Source: JBBIRM01 sp037441765
GTDB lineage: Bacteria; Desulfobacterota; BSN033; UBA1163
Direction: 5' to 3'
Length of the DNA stretch: 13,375 nucleotides
Assembly: GCA_037441765.1 (NCBI GenBank)
Contig: JBBIRM010000071.1
Location: 1-13,375 of the forward strand
This document shows, in pieces, positions 1 to 5,281 of this stretch; positions within the stretch are counted from its first letter, which is position 1; each line of letters begins with the position of its first letter. The notes beneath the pieces were generated by a model. It worked only from the letters and a program-made list of their open reading frames with translations, had not been told where the DNA came from and did not search any database. Both the position numbers and the translations under genes were made by a program.

Positions 1-40
1 CCTACCCGATTCATATAATTCCTCCTTCACCGAGGGATTA
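1..40 (+). repeat. End of an interspersed repeat (copy A), cut by the window edge
   Basis: Bases 1-22 are identical to 3533-3554, and the similarity continues with small gaps to about 40 (compare 3555-3574, which also ends in GGATTA/GAATTA-like sequence). The shared part contains CCTACCCGATTC followed by a perfect TATAAT (14-19). In both places the repeat points the same way and lies about 100 bases before the first gene of an operon (rpsB here, uppS at 3661). The rest of the element lies upstream of the window, so its full form here is unknown. The repeat itself is seen directly; any mobility or promoter role is inference. Confidence 0.8.
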
Positions 41-81
41 CCATTTTAGTAATTTTCCACTTGCAAAATTGATTTTCCTGT

Positions 82-102
82 GTTAACAGAATTCTGTTTA
101 AC
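82..102. promoter_or_regulatory. Palindrome upstream of rpsB (possible operator or leader hairpin)
   Basis: AACAGAATTCTGTT (85-98) is a perfect 14-base palindrome. It extends to 82-102 as GTTA...TTTAAC with one extra T on the right arm. It ends 22 bases before the first start codon of the rpsB leader. It could be a repressor site in DNA or a small RNA hairpin in the rpsB leader, where S2 autoregulation is known in other bacteria. A poor -35-like TTGCAA (61-66) lies 17 bases before TAACAG (84-89), so a promoter overlapping the palindrome is possible but weak. Confidence 0.4.
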
Positions 103-124
103 CTAATTTGTTTAAGGAGGAAAA

Positions 125-160
125 ATGGAAAAGAAACGGAGGCTTCAATGTCAACCATAA
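125..160 (+). other. Possible leader ORF overlapping the rpsB start
   Basis: An ATG at 125 is preceded by a strong Shine-Dalgarno sequence, AAGGAGG (114-120), four bases away. It opens an 11-codon frame reading MEKKRRLQCQP that stops at TAA 158-160, out of frame with rpsB and overlapping its first codons. rpsB has its own SD (CGGAGG, 137-142) inside this short frame. Ribosomes that translate the leader would therefore pass over the rpsB start, which suggests translational coupling or a standby site. No homology is claimed; a chance ORF next to a duplicated SD is the main alternative. Confidence 0.35.
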
Positions 161-951
161 CAATGAAGGAACTCCTCGAAGCAGGGGTACATTTTGGCCA
201 CGAAACCAAGCGTTGGGATCCCAAAATGAAACCTTACATATTCGGGGCAAGAAACGGTATCTATATTATTGATCTTCAGAAAACAGTTCAACTCTTTAAA
301 GAGGCCTATCAATTTATCCATGATGTTGCGGCCAAAGGAGAGTACATTCTTTTTGTCGGGACAAAAAAACAGGCTCAGGAGACGATCTCGGAACAAGCGA
401 CTCGGTGCGGGATGTTTTATGTAAACCACCGATGGTTAGGGGGGATGTTGACCAATTTTCAAACCATCAAGAAATCGATTGATCGCCTCAATAAACTTGA
501 GGCCATGAAAAATGAAGAAATCTACAATCTTCTCCCCAAAAAGGAGATTATCGAATTAGAGAAGGAAAGGATGCGGTTAGAGAAATCCCTCGGAGGGATT
601 AAGAATATGGATCGACTCCCAGGTGCCATCTTCGTGGTCGATCCCAAAAAAGAGAGAATCGCAGTGAGGGAAGCCAGAAAGATAGGAATCCCCTCTGTCG
701 GAATCGTGGATACAAATTGTGATCCGGAAGAGGTGGATTACATCATCCCAGGAAATGATGATGCCATCCGGGCCATACAACTTTTCACTTCCAAAATAGC
801 CGATGCCATCATCGAAGGTAGACAGTTATACGAAAAACAGCTCCAGATGGAGGGGGCTAAGGTTGAAAAGGAAGAAGTTCCTCTCCCGGAACCCAGCCTT
901 GAGAGTCAGGGAGAAGAAATAATGGACGCTATGGAGGAGGACTTAGACTGA
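148..951 (+). CDS. rpsB: 30S ribosomal protein S2
   Basis: Structural protein of the small ribosomal subunit, bound on the solvent side near the head-body junction. The 267-aa product shows the family hallmarks in order: MKELLEAGVHFGHETKRW near the N-terminus, IYIIDLQKT, WLGGMLTNFQTI in the middle, and PGAIFVVDPKKERIAVREA then VDTNCDPE in the C-terminal half. It is longer than E. coli S2 (241 aa) because of an acidic tail from about residue 235 (EKEEVPLPEP...EEDLD), a common variable extension. The start at 148 is chosen for the SD CGGAGG five bases upstream; a second in-frame ATG at 163 lacks one. It is the first gene of the translation operon, and its TGA directly abuts the tsf start. Confidence 0.97.
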   Translation: MSTITMKELLEAGVHFGHETKRWDPKMKPYIFGARNGIYIIDLQKTVQLFKEAYQFIHDVAAKGEYILFVGTKKQAQETISEQATRCGMFYVNHRWLGGMLTNFQTIKKSIDRLNKLEAMKNEEIYNLLPKKEIIELEKERMRLEKSLGGIKNMDRLPGAIFVVDPKKERIAVREARKIGIPSVGIVDTNCDPEEVDYIIPGNDDAIRAIQLFTSKIADAIIEGRQLYEKQLQMEGAKVEKEEVPLPEPSLESQGEEIMDAMEEDLD

Positions 952-1563
952 ATGGACATTTCTGTTGAGTTGGTCAAAGATTTGAGGCAGAGGACAGGGG
1001 CGGGGGTTGTGGACTGTAAGATCGCCCTTCAAGAAAGCAAGGGAGATATTGAGAGGGCTATCGATTTCCTTCGCCGAAAGGGATTAGCCACCGCAGCAAA
1101 GAAGGCAGGGCGAATTGCCACAGAGGGTCTCATCTCCTCCTATATCCATGCAGGAGGGAAGATGGGGGTTCTTGTGGAGGTCAATTGTGAGACCGATTTT
1201 GTGGCCAAGACTGAAGACTTTCAAACCTTTGCCAAGAACATCGCCATGCACATCGCAGCAGCAAATCCACAATACATCCGTAGGGAAGATGTTCCTCAGG
1301 AGGTTTTAGAAAAAGAGAAAGAGATCTATCGGACCCAGGCGCTTGAAGCAGGCAAACCTCCAAAAGTGGTAGAAAAAATAGTTGAAGGGAAAATGGAGAG
1401 ATTTTTCTCAGAAGTATGCCTCTTAGAACAAATATATATAAAAGATTCCGATCTTACCATCAAGGAATTGGTTGATTCGATGGTCGCTAAATTAGGAGAG
1501 AATATCACCATCCGTCGGTTCGCCCGATTTCAATTGGGCGAAGGGTTGGCCTCCCGGTCCTAA
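952..1563 (+). CDS. tsf: Elongation factor Ts, short form
   Basis: Guanine-nucleotide exchange factor that releases GDP from EF-Tu in the cytoplasm. The N-terminal UBA-like domain is clear (VKDLRQRTGAGVVDCKIAL, residues 8-26). The EF-Tu-contacting motif TDFVAK lies at residues 81-86 after EVNCE. At 203 aa it is the short type, lacking much of the second core subdomain and coiled-coil region of the 283-aa E. coli protein, as in Thermus and many former Deltaproteobacteria. The family C-terminus IYIKDSDLTIKELV...GENITIRRFARFQLGEG is intact. The start follows the rpsB stop with no gap; its SD GGAGGAGG (933-940) lies inside rpsB, 11 bases away, so coupling to rpsB is likely. Confidence 0.97.
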   Translation: MDISVELVKDLRQRTGAGVVDCKIALQESKGDIERAIDFLRRKGLATAAKKAGRIATEGLISSYIHAGGKMGVLVEVNCETDFVAKTEDFQTFAKNIAMHIAAANPQYIRREDVPQEVLEKEKEIYRTQALEAGKPPKVVEKIVEGKMERFFSEVCLLEQIYIKDSDLTIKELVDSMVAKLGENITIRRFARFQLGEGLASRS

Positions 1564-1565
1564 AA

Positions 1566-1630
1566 GCCCTGCTCCTCTTCAATGGAAAAGGTTAACCTTT
1601 TTTCTTAAATAGAAAGGGCCAGAAAGAGGA
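1566..1630 (+). other. tsf-pyrH spacer with competing hairpins
   Basis: AAAAGG (1586-1591) and CCTTTT (1596-1601) form a short hairpin with a TTAA loop running into a T-tract, a weak terminator- or attenuator-like shape. Around it, GCCCT (1566-1570) can pair with AGGGC (1615-1619), and TCCTCTT (1573-1579) can pair with AAGAGGA (1624-1630). The two long-range pairings are not nested, so they would exclude each other or form a pseudoknot. AAGAGGA overlaps the SD of the small ORF at 1638. This is seen by eye only; no folding energy was calculated. Confidence 0.3.
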
Positions 1631-1637
1631 AGGTCTA

Positions 1638-1679
1638 ATGCCATGGAAATTCCCTGAGATGGTAAAGGCTTATGGTTAG
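1638..1679 (+). other. Possible 13-codon leader ORF before pyrH
   Basis: ATG at 1638 follows a purine-rich SD-like GAGGAAGG (1626-1633) and reads MPWKFPEMVKAYG before a TAG at 1677-1679. It is in the same frame as pyrH (start at 1698), separated from it only by that stop and 18 bases. It may be a leader peptide, part of the translation initiation region, or chance. I do not recognise the peptide. Confidence 0.25.
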
Positions 1680-1697
1680 ACGGAGAATAGGCCTTCA

Positions 1698-2414
1698 ATG
1701 AAACGACCAATCTATAAAAGAATTCTCCTCAAGATCAGCGGAGAGGTTTTGACAGGCAAAGGGGATTATGGAATTGATCCTTCAGTCATTCAACAGATCG
1801 CTCGTGAGATAAGAGAGATCAAAAGATTGAATGTAGATGTGGCTGTTGTAATTGGAGGAGGTAATATTTTCCGGGGAATTTCAGCAAGTTCAGCAGGAAT
1901 GGATCGTGCCTCCGCAGACTATATGGGAATGTTGGCCACGGTGATTAACGGGATTGCGCTTCAGGAGGCCTTGGAAAGAATGGGGATTCAAACCCGACTA
2001 CAGACAGCCATTGAAATGCGTTCCATAGCAGAACCTTATATCCGTCGGAGGGCCATTCGCCATTTGGAAAAAGGTCGCGTGGTTATCTTTGCAGCAGGGA
2101 CCGGAAATCCTTATTTTACAACTGATACAACCGCCTCCCTCCGAGCAATGGAGATCGGCGCAGAAGTCATCCTCAAAGGTACAAAAGTCGATGGAGTCTA
2201 TGACCAGGATCCCCTCCTTAACCCAAAGGCCCGGAGATTTGAGCAGATGACCTATCTTGATGCCCTCAAAAAACGACTGAAGGTTATGGACGCCACCGCA
2301 ATCTCTCTCTGTATGGACCATCACATCCCGATCGTCGTTTTCAATCTTAAGAAGAAGGGGAACATAAAACGGGTGCTCTTAGGAGAAAAGGTGGGGACCA
2401 AAGTTGGGGGATAA
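1698..2414 (+). CDS. pyrH: Uridylate kinase (UMP kinase)
   Basis: Phosphorylates UMP to UDP with ATP, the entry to all pyrimidine nucleotides; a cytoplasmic hexamer of the amino-acid kinase fold, allosterically regulated in bacteria. The 238-aa protein (usual length ~240) shows RILLKISGEVL (residues 8-18, usually KLSGEAL), the glycine-rich VVIGGGNIFRG (50-60), the UMP-binding GTGNPYFTTDTTA, and KVDGVYDQDP followed by NPKA. The start is the first plausible ATG. Its SD is modest: AGG at 1689-1691 six bases upstream, and GGAG at 1682-1685 rather far. It lies between tsf and frr as in most bacteria. The 134-base gap from tsf contains hairpins and a short ORF that might give this gene its own control. 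Confidence 0.97.
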   Translation: MKRPIYKRILLKISGEVLTGKGDYGIDPSVIQQIAREIREIKRLNVDVAVVIGGGNIFRGISASSAGMDRASADYMGMLATVINGIALQEALERMGIQTRLQTAIEMRSIAEPYIRRRAIRHLEKGRVVIFAAGTGNPYFTTDTTASLRAMEIGAEVILKGTKVDGVYDQDPLLNPKARRFEQMTYLDALKKRLKVMDATAISLCMDHHIPIVVFNLKKKGNIKRVLLGEKVGTKVGG

Positions 2415-2417
2415 CCG

Positions 2418-2975
2418 ATGGAGGAAAAACTTTATACAGAAGCACAATCGAAGATGGAAAAAACCCTTAACACCCTTAAGGCAGATTTGAATAAGGTGAG
2501 GACAGGAAGGGCATCGCTTGCCATATTCGATGATATTCGAATTGACTATTATGGGAAACCCACTCCTCTTAACCAGCTGGCAACCATGGCCATCCCTGAA
2601 CCCAGGTTGATCACCATTCAACCCTGGGATTCCAGTATCGTAGGAGAGATTGAAAAGGCCATCCTAAAATCAGAAATTGGATTGACTCCAATCAGTGATG
2701 GTAAGATCATCCGGGTCAACATTCCTCGTCTGACCGAGGAGAGGCGAAAAGAACTGGTCAAGGTGGTAAGGAAGATGGCCGAGGGAGCGAAAGTGGCCAT
2801 CCGAAATATCCGCCGAGAGATCAACGATCAATTAAAGGGTTTGGAAAAGAATAAGAAGATCTCACAGGATCAACTTCGGCAATGGATGGATAAAGTGCAG
2901 AACTCCACAGACAGATATATAGAGAAGGTGGAAGAAGTGCTCTCTGCCAAAGAAAAAGAGATTCTCGAAATATAA
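2418..2975 (+). CDS. frr: Ribosome recycling factor
   Basis: Splits post-termination ribosomes together with EF-G. The 185-aa length equals the family norm. Hallmarks are KMEKTLNTLKADLNKVRTGRA in the first long helix, then YYGKPTPLNQLA, PEPRLITIQPWD, LTPISDGKIIRVNIPRLTEERRKELVK, and the helical C-terminus with AKVAIRNIRREIND and a terminal helix rich in K and E. The start lies three bases after the pyrH stop, with the GGGGGA at the end of pyrH serving as SD, so the two are almost certainly co-translated. The ferredoxin gene follows after 28 bases. Confidence 0.97.
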   Translation: MEEKLYTEAQSKMEKTLNTLKADLNKVRTGRASLAIFDDIRIDYYGKPTPLNQLATMAIPEPRLITIQPWDSSIVGEIEKAILKSEIGLTPISDGKIIRVNIPRLTEERRKELVKVVRKMAEGAKVAIRNIRREINDQLKGLEKNKKISQDQLRQWMDKVQNSTDRYIEKVEEVLSAKEKEILEI

Positions 2976-2987
2976 ACAGTTAGATCA

Positions 2988-2999
2988 AAAGGAGGTGAT
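2988..2999 (+). promoter_or_regulatory. Exceptionally strong Shine-Dalgarno sequence of the ferredoxin gene
   Basis: AAAGGAGGTGAT is complementary over 12 bases to the usual 3' end of bacterial 16S rRNA (AUCACCUCCUUU). The GGAGG core ends eight bases before the ATG at 3004, close to ideal spacing. No other gene in the window has so long a match. It decides the ferredoxin start and predicts high translation of that gene. The 16S tail of this organism is assumed, not seen. Confidence 0.85.
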
Positions 3000-3003
3000 T
3001 GGA

Positions 3004-3171
3004 ATGGCGTATGTGATTACAGAGGAGTGTGTAGCATGTGGAACCTGTGCAGAGGAATGCCCTGCTGAAGCAATTGAAGAGGGGGAACCCTATGTGATCA
3101 ACGAGGAAAAATGTACAGAGTGTGGAAGTTGTGTGGAGGTTTGTCCCATCGAAGCAATTATTGAAAAATAA
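3004..3171 (+). CDS. Small 2[4Fe-4S] ferredoxin
   Basis: A 55-aa acidic electron carrier of the clostridial/bacterial 2[4Fe-4S] type. Two cluster motifs are complete: C9-x2-C12-x2-C15-x3-C19-P and C37-x2-C40-x2-C43-x3-C47-P, in two pseudo-symmetric halves (EECVACGTCAEECPAEAI and EKCTECGSCVEVCPIEAI). There are no transmembrane segments or added domains. It would shuttle low-potential electrons in the cytoplasm, typical of anaerobic metabolism; the partner enzyme cannot be told from the context, which is otherwise all translation genes. The start is fixed by a near-perfect SD. It is the last gene before an intrinsic terminator, so it is probably co-transcribed with rpsB-frr. It is a real gene despite its size, because all eight cysteines and both prolines are in place. 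Confidence 0.93.
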   Translation: MAYVITEECVACGTCAEECPAEAIEEGEPYVINEEKCTECGSCVEVCPIEAIIEK

Positions 3172-3172
3172 G

Positions 3173-3208
3173 AGGTGAGGGGAATGCATCTCCCCTCCCC
3201 TTTTTCTT
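3173..3208 (+). terminator. Intrinsic terminator after the rpsB-ferredoxin operon
   Basis: GAGGGGA (3177-3183) pairs with TCCCCTC (3191-3197) around the 7-base loop ATGCATC. After one T/C mismatch the stem continues with AGG (3173-3175) and CCT (3199-3201). A T-rich run (TTTTTCTT, 3201-3208) follows. It begins two bases after the ferredoxin stop codon. Confidence 0.85.
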
Positions 3209-3246
3209 CCTTATGCCCCTAAGAACAAAACTCTCTGAGGGTATTT

Positions 3247-3272
3247 CCTCACTCATCTGGGGAATCGGGTGG
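3247..3272 (-). repeat. Repeat copy B (partial)
   Basis: CCTCACTCATC (3247-3257) followed by GGGGAATCGGGT matches copy C at 3354-3378 (CCTCACTCATC then AGGGAATCGGGT) with only a couple of differences. It then diverges. It is in the same orientation as copy C and inverted relative to copies A and D. No matching right arm of its own was found close by. Confidence 0.7.
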
Positions 3273-3353
3273 AAAGGTTGGGATTTAGGAAAAGAACAGG
3301 ATGGCCCAATTCCCCCAAAATGACAATCTCTAAATCATGTCTGAATTGAAACA

Positions 3354-3569
3354 CCTCACTCATCCAGGGAATCGGGTAGGGATGTCGGAGAAAATCTTAT
3401 AGCGGAAACCTTAAAGTGCTCCCTGACTACAGAATCCCTTGAGTAATGAAAAGGCTACCATCTCCTTAGATGAAATCTCTTTTTTCAGACATTCTATTAA
3501 CCGATCCGCTATATAAGATTTTCGGAGATATCCCTACCCGATTCATATAATTCCCTCCCTTAGGTGAGG
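3354..3569. repeat. MITE-like inverted-repeat element (copies C and D)
   Basis: The left arm (3354-3405) and right arm (3506-3569) are inverted copies. GAATCGGGTAGGGAT (3369-3383) pairs perfectly with 3530-3544, and AAAATCTTATAGCGG (3391-3405) pairs with 3506-3522 apart from an extra TA on the right. Between these blocks lie 7 non-pairing bases on each side, and here CGGAGA (3386-3391 and 3523-3528) is a direct rather than inverted repeat. The outer ends resemble each other (CCTCACTCATC against the complement of GGTGAGG), but the right arm has an extra segment containing TATAAT (3546-3551). About 100 bases with no ORF lie inside. The right end also occurs at the start of this window (copy A). 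Short length, inverted ends and no transposase suggest a MITE or palindromic repeat; target-site duplications were not clearly seen. Confidence 0.7.
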
Positions 3570-3594
3570 AATTACTCTGAATTCCTTCAATTTA

Positions 3595-3621
3595 TTGAAA
3601 AACCCTTTTTGATATGATAAT
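3595..3621 (+). promoter_or_regulatory. Likely sigma-70 promoter for the uppS operon
   Basis: TTGAAA (3595-3600, 5 of 6 consensus bases) lies 15 bases before GATAAT (3616-3621, 5 of 6), in AT-rich surroundings. The spacer is shorter than the optimal 17, and an overlapping TATGAT (3613-3618) is an alternative -10. Transcription would start near 3628, giving a leader of about 33 bases before the uppS ATG. A terminator upstream and the start of a new gene cluster downstream support a promoter here. The repeat-borne TATAAT at 3546-3551 is a competing candidate but has no recognisable -35. Confidence 0.45.
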
Positions 3622-3660
3622 TTAAATTAATACATCCCCTCAATAAGGGTCTCAATCGAT

Positions 3661-4404
3661 ATGGAAGAAATTGATAAAGAAAAACTTCCCCAACACATTG
3701 CCATTATCATGGATGGGAATGGGCGGTGGGCAAAGAAGAAATCTCTCAGTCGAATCAATGGTCATATGAAAGGCGTTGAAGCGGTCAGGGAGATCGTAAC
3801 TGCTTGCCGTGAACTTGGGGTCAAGGTCTTAACCCTTTACGCCTTCTCCGTTGAAAACTGGAGGAGGCCTAAAGATGAAGTGGAAGCATTGATGAAATTG
3901 CTAAAGGAATATCTCCTAAAGGAGACCAGTGAGATGTTGAAAAACAATATTCGGCTCTTTGCCATTGGGAGGATTTCAGATTTACCCATTGATGTTCAGC
4001 AGACACTGGCCCAGTCCATAAAGGAGACGGAACGGTGCGATGGAATGATTCTCAATTTAGCTTTAAGTTATGGGGGACGATCAGAAATCCTATACGCAGT
4101 ACAAGGAATCCTCTCAGACTTCAAGAAAGGGAAAATCAAACTTTCAGATTTAACTCCCCAGCGTTTTTCAAATTATCTCTGGACTCGTGAGATACCAGAT
4201 CCTGACCTGTTGATAAGGACAAGCGGAGAGTTTCGTATCTCCAATTTCCTTCTATGGCAGATCGCATACACCGAACTCTATGTGACAGAAACCTTATGGC
4301 CTGATTTTGATAGAGAGGAACTCCTCAAGGCCATCGCTGTCTATCAATCGAGGGAGAGGAGGTTTGGCCTCACCAGCGAACAAATCAACGGAAGAGAAGA
4401 ATGA
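3661..4404 (+). CDS. uppS: Undecaprenyl diphosphate synthase (cis-prenyltransferase)
   Basis: Condenses farnesyl-PP with isopentenyl-PP units to undecaprenyl-PP, the lipid carrier for peptidoglycan and surface polysaccharides. The 247-aa length is typical. Conserved regions: IAIIMDGNGRWAK (residues 13-25, with the Mg/pyrophosphate-binding Asp18), YAFSVENWRRP, NLALSYGGRSEI, and DPDLLIRTSGEFRISNFLLWQIAYTELY with WPDF close behind. A chain-length variant cannot be excluded, but bacterial operon context favours C55. The SD is weak (AAGGG at 3645-3649, 11 bases from ATG). First gene of the envelope/isoprenoid cluster; Dxr, encoded two genes later, acts at the start of the pathway supplying its substrate. 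Confidence 0.96.
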   Translation: MEEIDKEKLPQHIAIIMDGNGRWAKKKSLSRINGHMKGVEAVREIVTACRELGVKVLTLYAFSVENWRRPKDEVEALMKLLKEYLLKETSEMLKNNIRLFAIGRISDLPIDVQQTLAQSIKETERCDGMILNLALSYGGRSEILYAVQGILSDFKKGKIKLSDLTPQRFSNYLWTREIPDPDLLIRTSGEFRISNFLLWQIAYTELYVTETLWPDFDREELLKAIAVYQSRERRFGLTSEQINGREE

Positions 4405-4462
4405 AAGAGGGATTTTGGAGTTAGGGGCAGAAATAGATTCTCTCTCAATATTCAAAGTGAGG

Positions 4463-5281
4463 ATGGATTACTTAGGAAAAAAGAAAGTAGGGACAGCGCT
4501 GACAATTATTCCACCAGTGATCTTTCTGATCGCCATCGGGCCCCCGGCGGTTCTCTTAGGGATGGTCCTAATGGCCACTTTTCTGGGTCTCAGGGAATTT
4601 TATCACCTCTGTCTCCCTCATTCCATCCCAATGGAAAGATGGACAGGGATAGGATTAGGTCTACTTCTATCAATAATTGCTTTATTTGCAAATTTAAAGA
4701 TTGGCTTCCTGTTTTTGGTCTTTATTCTCTTTCTTCTCGCCATACTCTTCATGATGACATCAAAGGATCTCTCTTCAGCGGTCTCAAATTTAGGAGTTTC
4801 CCTTTTCGGAATCCTCTATGTAGGGTTCCTTCTATCCCATGTCTCATTGGTGCGTTATGGGTTAAATGGAAGGGTATGGGTGCTTTTCCTGATTGTAACT
4901 GTTTGGGCAGGAGATATCTCAGCCTATCTGATTGGCTCTTTATTTGGGAGACACAGGCTTTATCCAAAGATCAGTCCCAAGAAAACCCTCGAGGGATTGG
5001 GGGGAGCAATTGGGGGGTCTATTCTAATGGCCCTTGCCTTTTCAAGAATCTTTCTTCATGATTTAGAGATTGGCCCCACCCTCTTTTTAGCCATTGGGAT
5101 GGGAATCTTGGGTCAAGCAGGAGATTTTATCGAGTCGATGTTAAAGCGAAGTGCTCAAGTCAAAGATTCTGGATCTTTTATCCCAGGCCATGGTGGAATG
5201 CTGGATCGGTTAGATAGTTTTTTATTCTCTGCTCCTTTTCTCCATTACTCCCTACTCTATCTCATAAAGGAGACGCGATGA
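4463..5281 (+). CDS. cdsA: Phosphatidate cytidylyltransferase (CDP-diglyceride synthase)
   Basis: Integral membrane enzyme that makes CDP-diacylglycerol from phosphatidic acid and CTP, the branch point of phospholipid synthesis. From ATG 4463 the product is 272 aa, the usual size, with multiple hydrophobic segments starting near residue 12. The C-terminal signature is clear: SPKKTLEGLGGAIGG, then GQAGDFIESMLKR and KDSGSFIPGHGGMLDRLDS. The frame is open further upstream into uppS, so the start is a choice. ATG 4463 has GAGG touching it and no well-spaced SD; GTG 4457 and TTG 4415 (GAGGG three bases upstream) are alternatives. An out-of-frame ATG overlapping the uppS stop (4401) ends after seven codons. 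The stop overlaps the dxr start by four bases (ATGA). CdsA supplies PssA, encoded at the end of the window. Confidence 0.93.
   Translation: MDYLGKKKVGTALTIIPPVIFLIAIGPPAVLLGMVLMATFLGLREFYHLCLPHSIPMERWTGIGLGLLLSIIALFANLKIGFLFLVFILFLLAILFMMTSKDLSSAVSNLGVSLFGILYVGFLLSHVSLVRYGLNGRVWVLFLIVTVWAGDISAYLIGSLFGRHRLYPKISPKKTLEGLGGAIGGSILMALAFSRIFLHDLEIGPTLFLAIGMGILGQAGDFIESMLKRSAQVKDSGSFIPGHGGMLDRLDSFLFSAPFLHYSLLYLIKETR

Larger units (their letters stand above)
3209..3660. other. Non-coding, repeat-rich intergenic region
   Basis: About 450 bases between the terminator and uppS without a supported gene on either strand. It holds repeat copy B (3247-3272), an inverted-repeat structure built from copies C and D (3354-3569), and a likely promoter before uppS (3595-3621). 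Smaller inverted pairs are also visible: TGGGGAAT (3258-3265) with ATTCCCCCA (3309-3317), and GATTTAG (3282-3288) with CTAAATC (3330-3336). These two pairs are not nested and may be chance. Confidence 0.75.

Noticed and set aside
61..89. TTGCAA / TAACAG as the main rpsB promoter
   Set aside because: Both boxes are poor matches (four and three of six), so it is mentioned with the palindrome but not listed as a promoter.
3209..3660. CRISPR array in the repeat-rich gap
   Set aside because: The repeats are few, inverted relative to each other, of uneven length and without regular spacers; no cas genes are present.
4639..5061. 140-codon + strand ORF inside cdsA
   Set aside because: Out of frame with the clear CdsA signature sequence and without recognisable motifs, so it is a shadow ORF.
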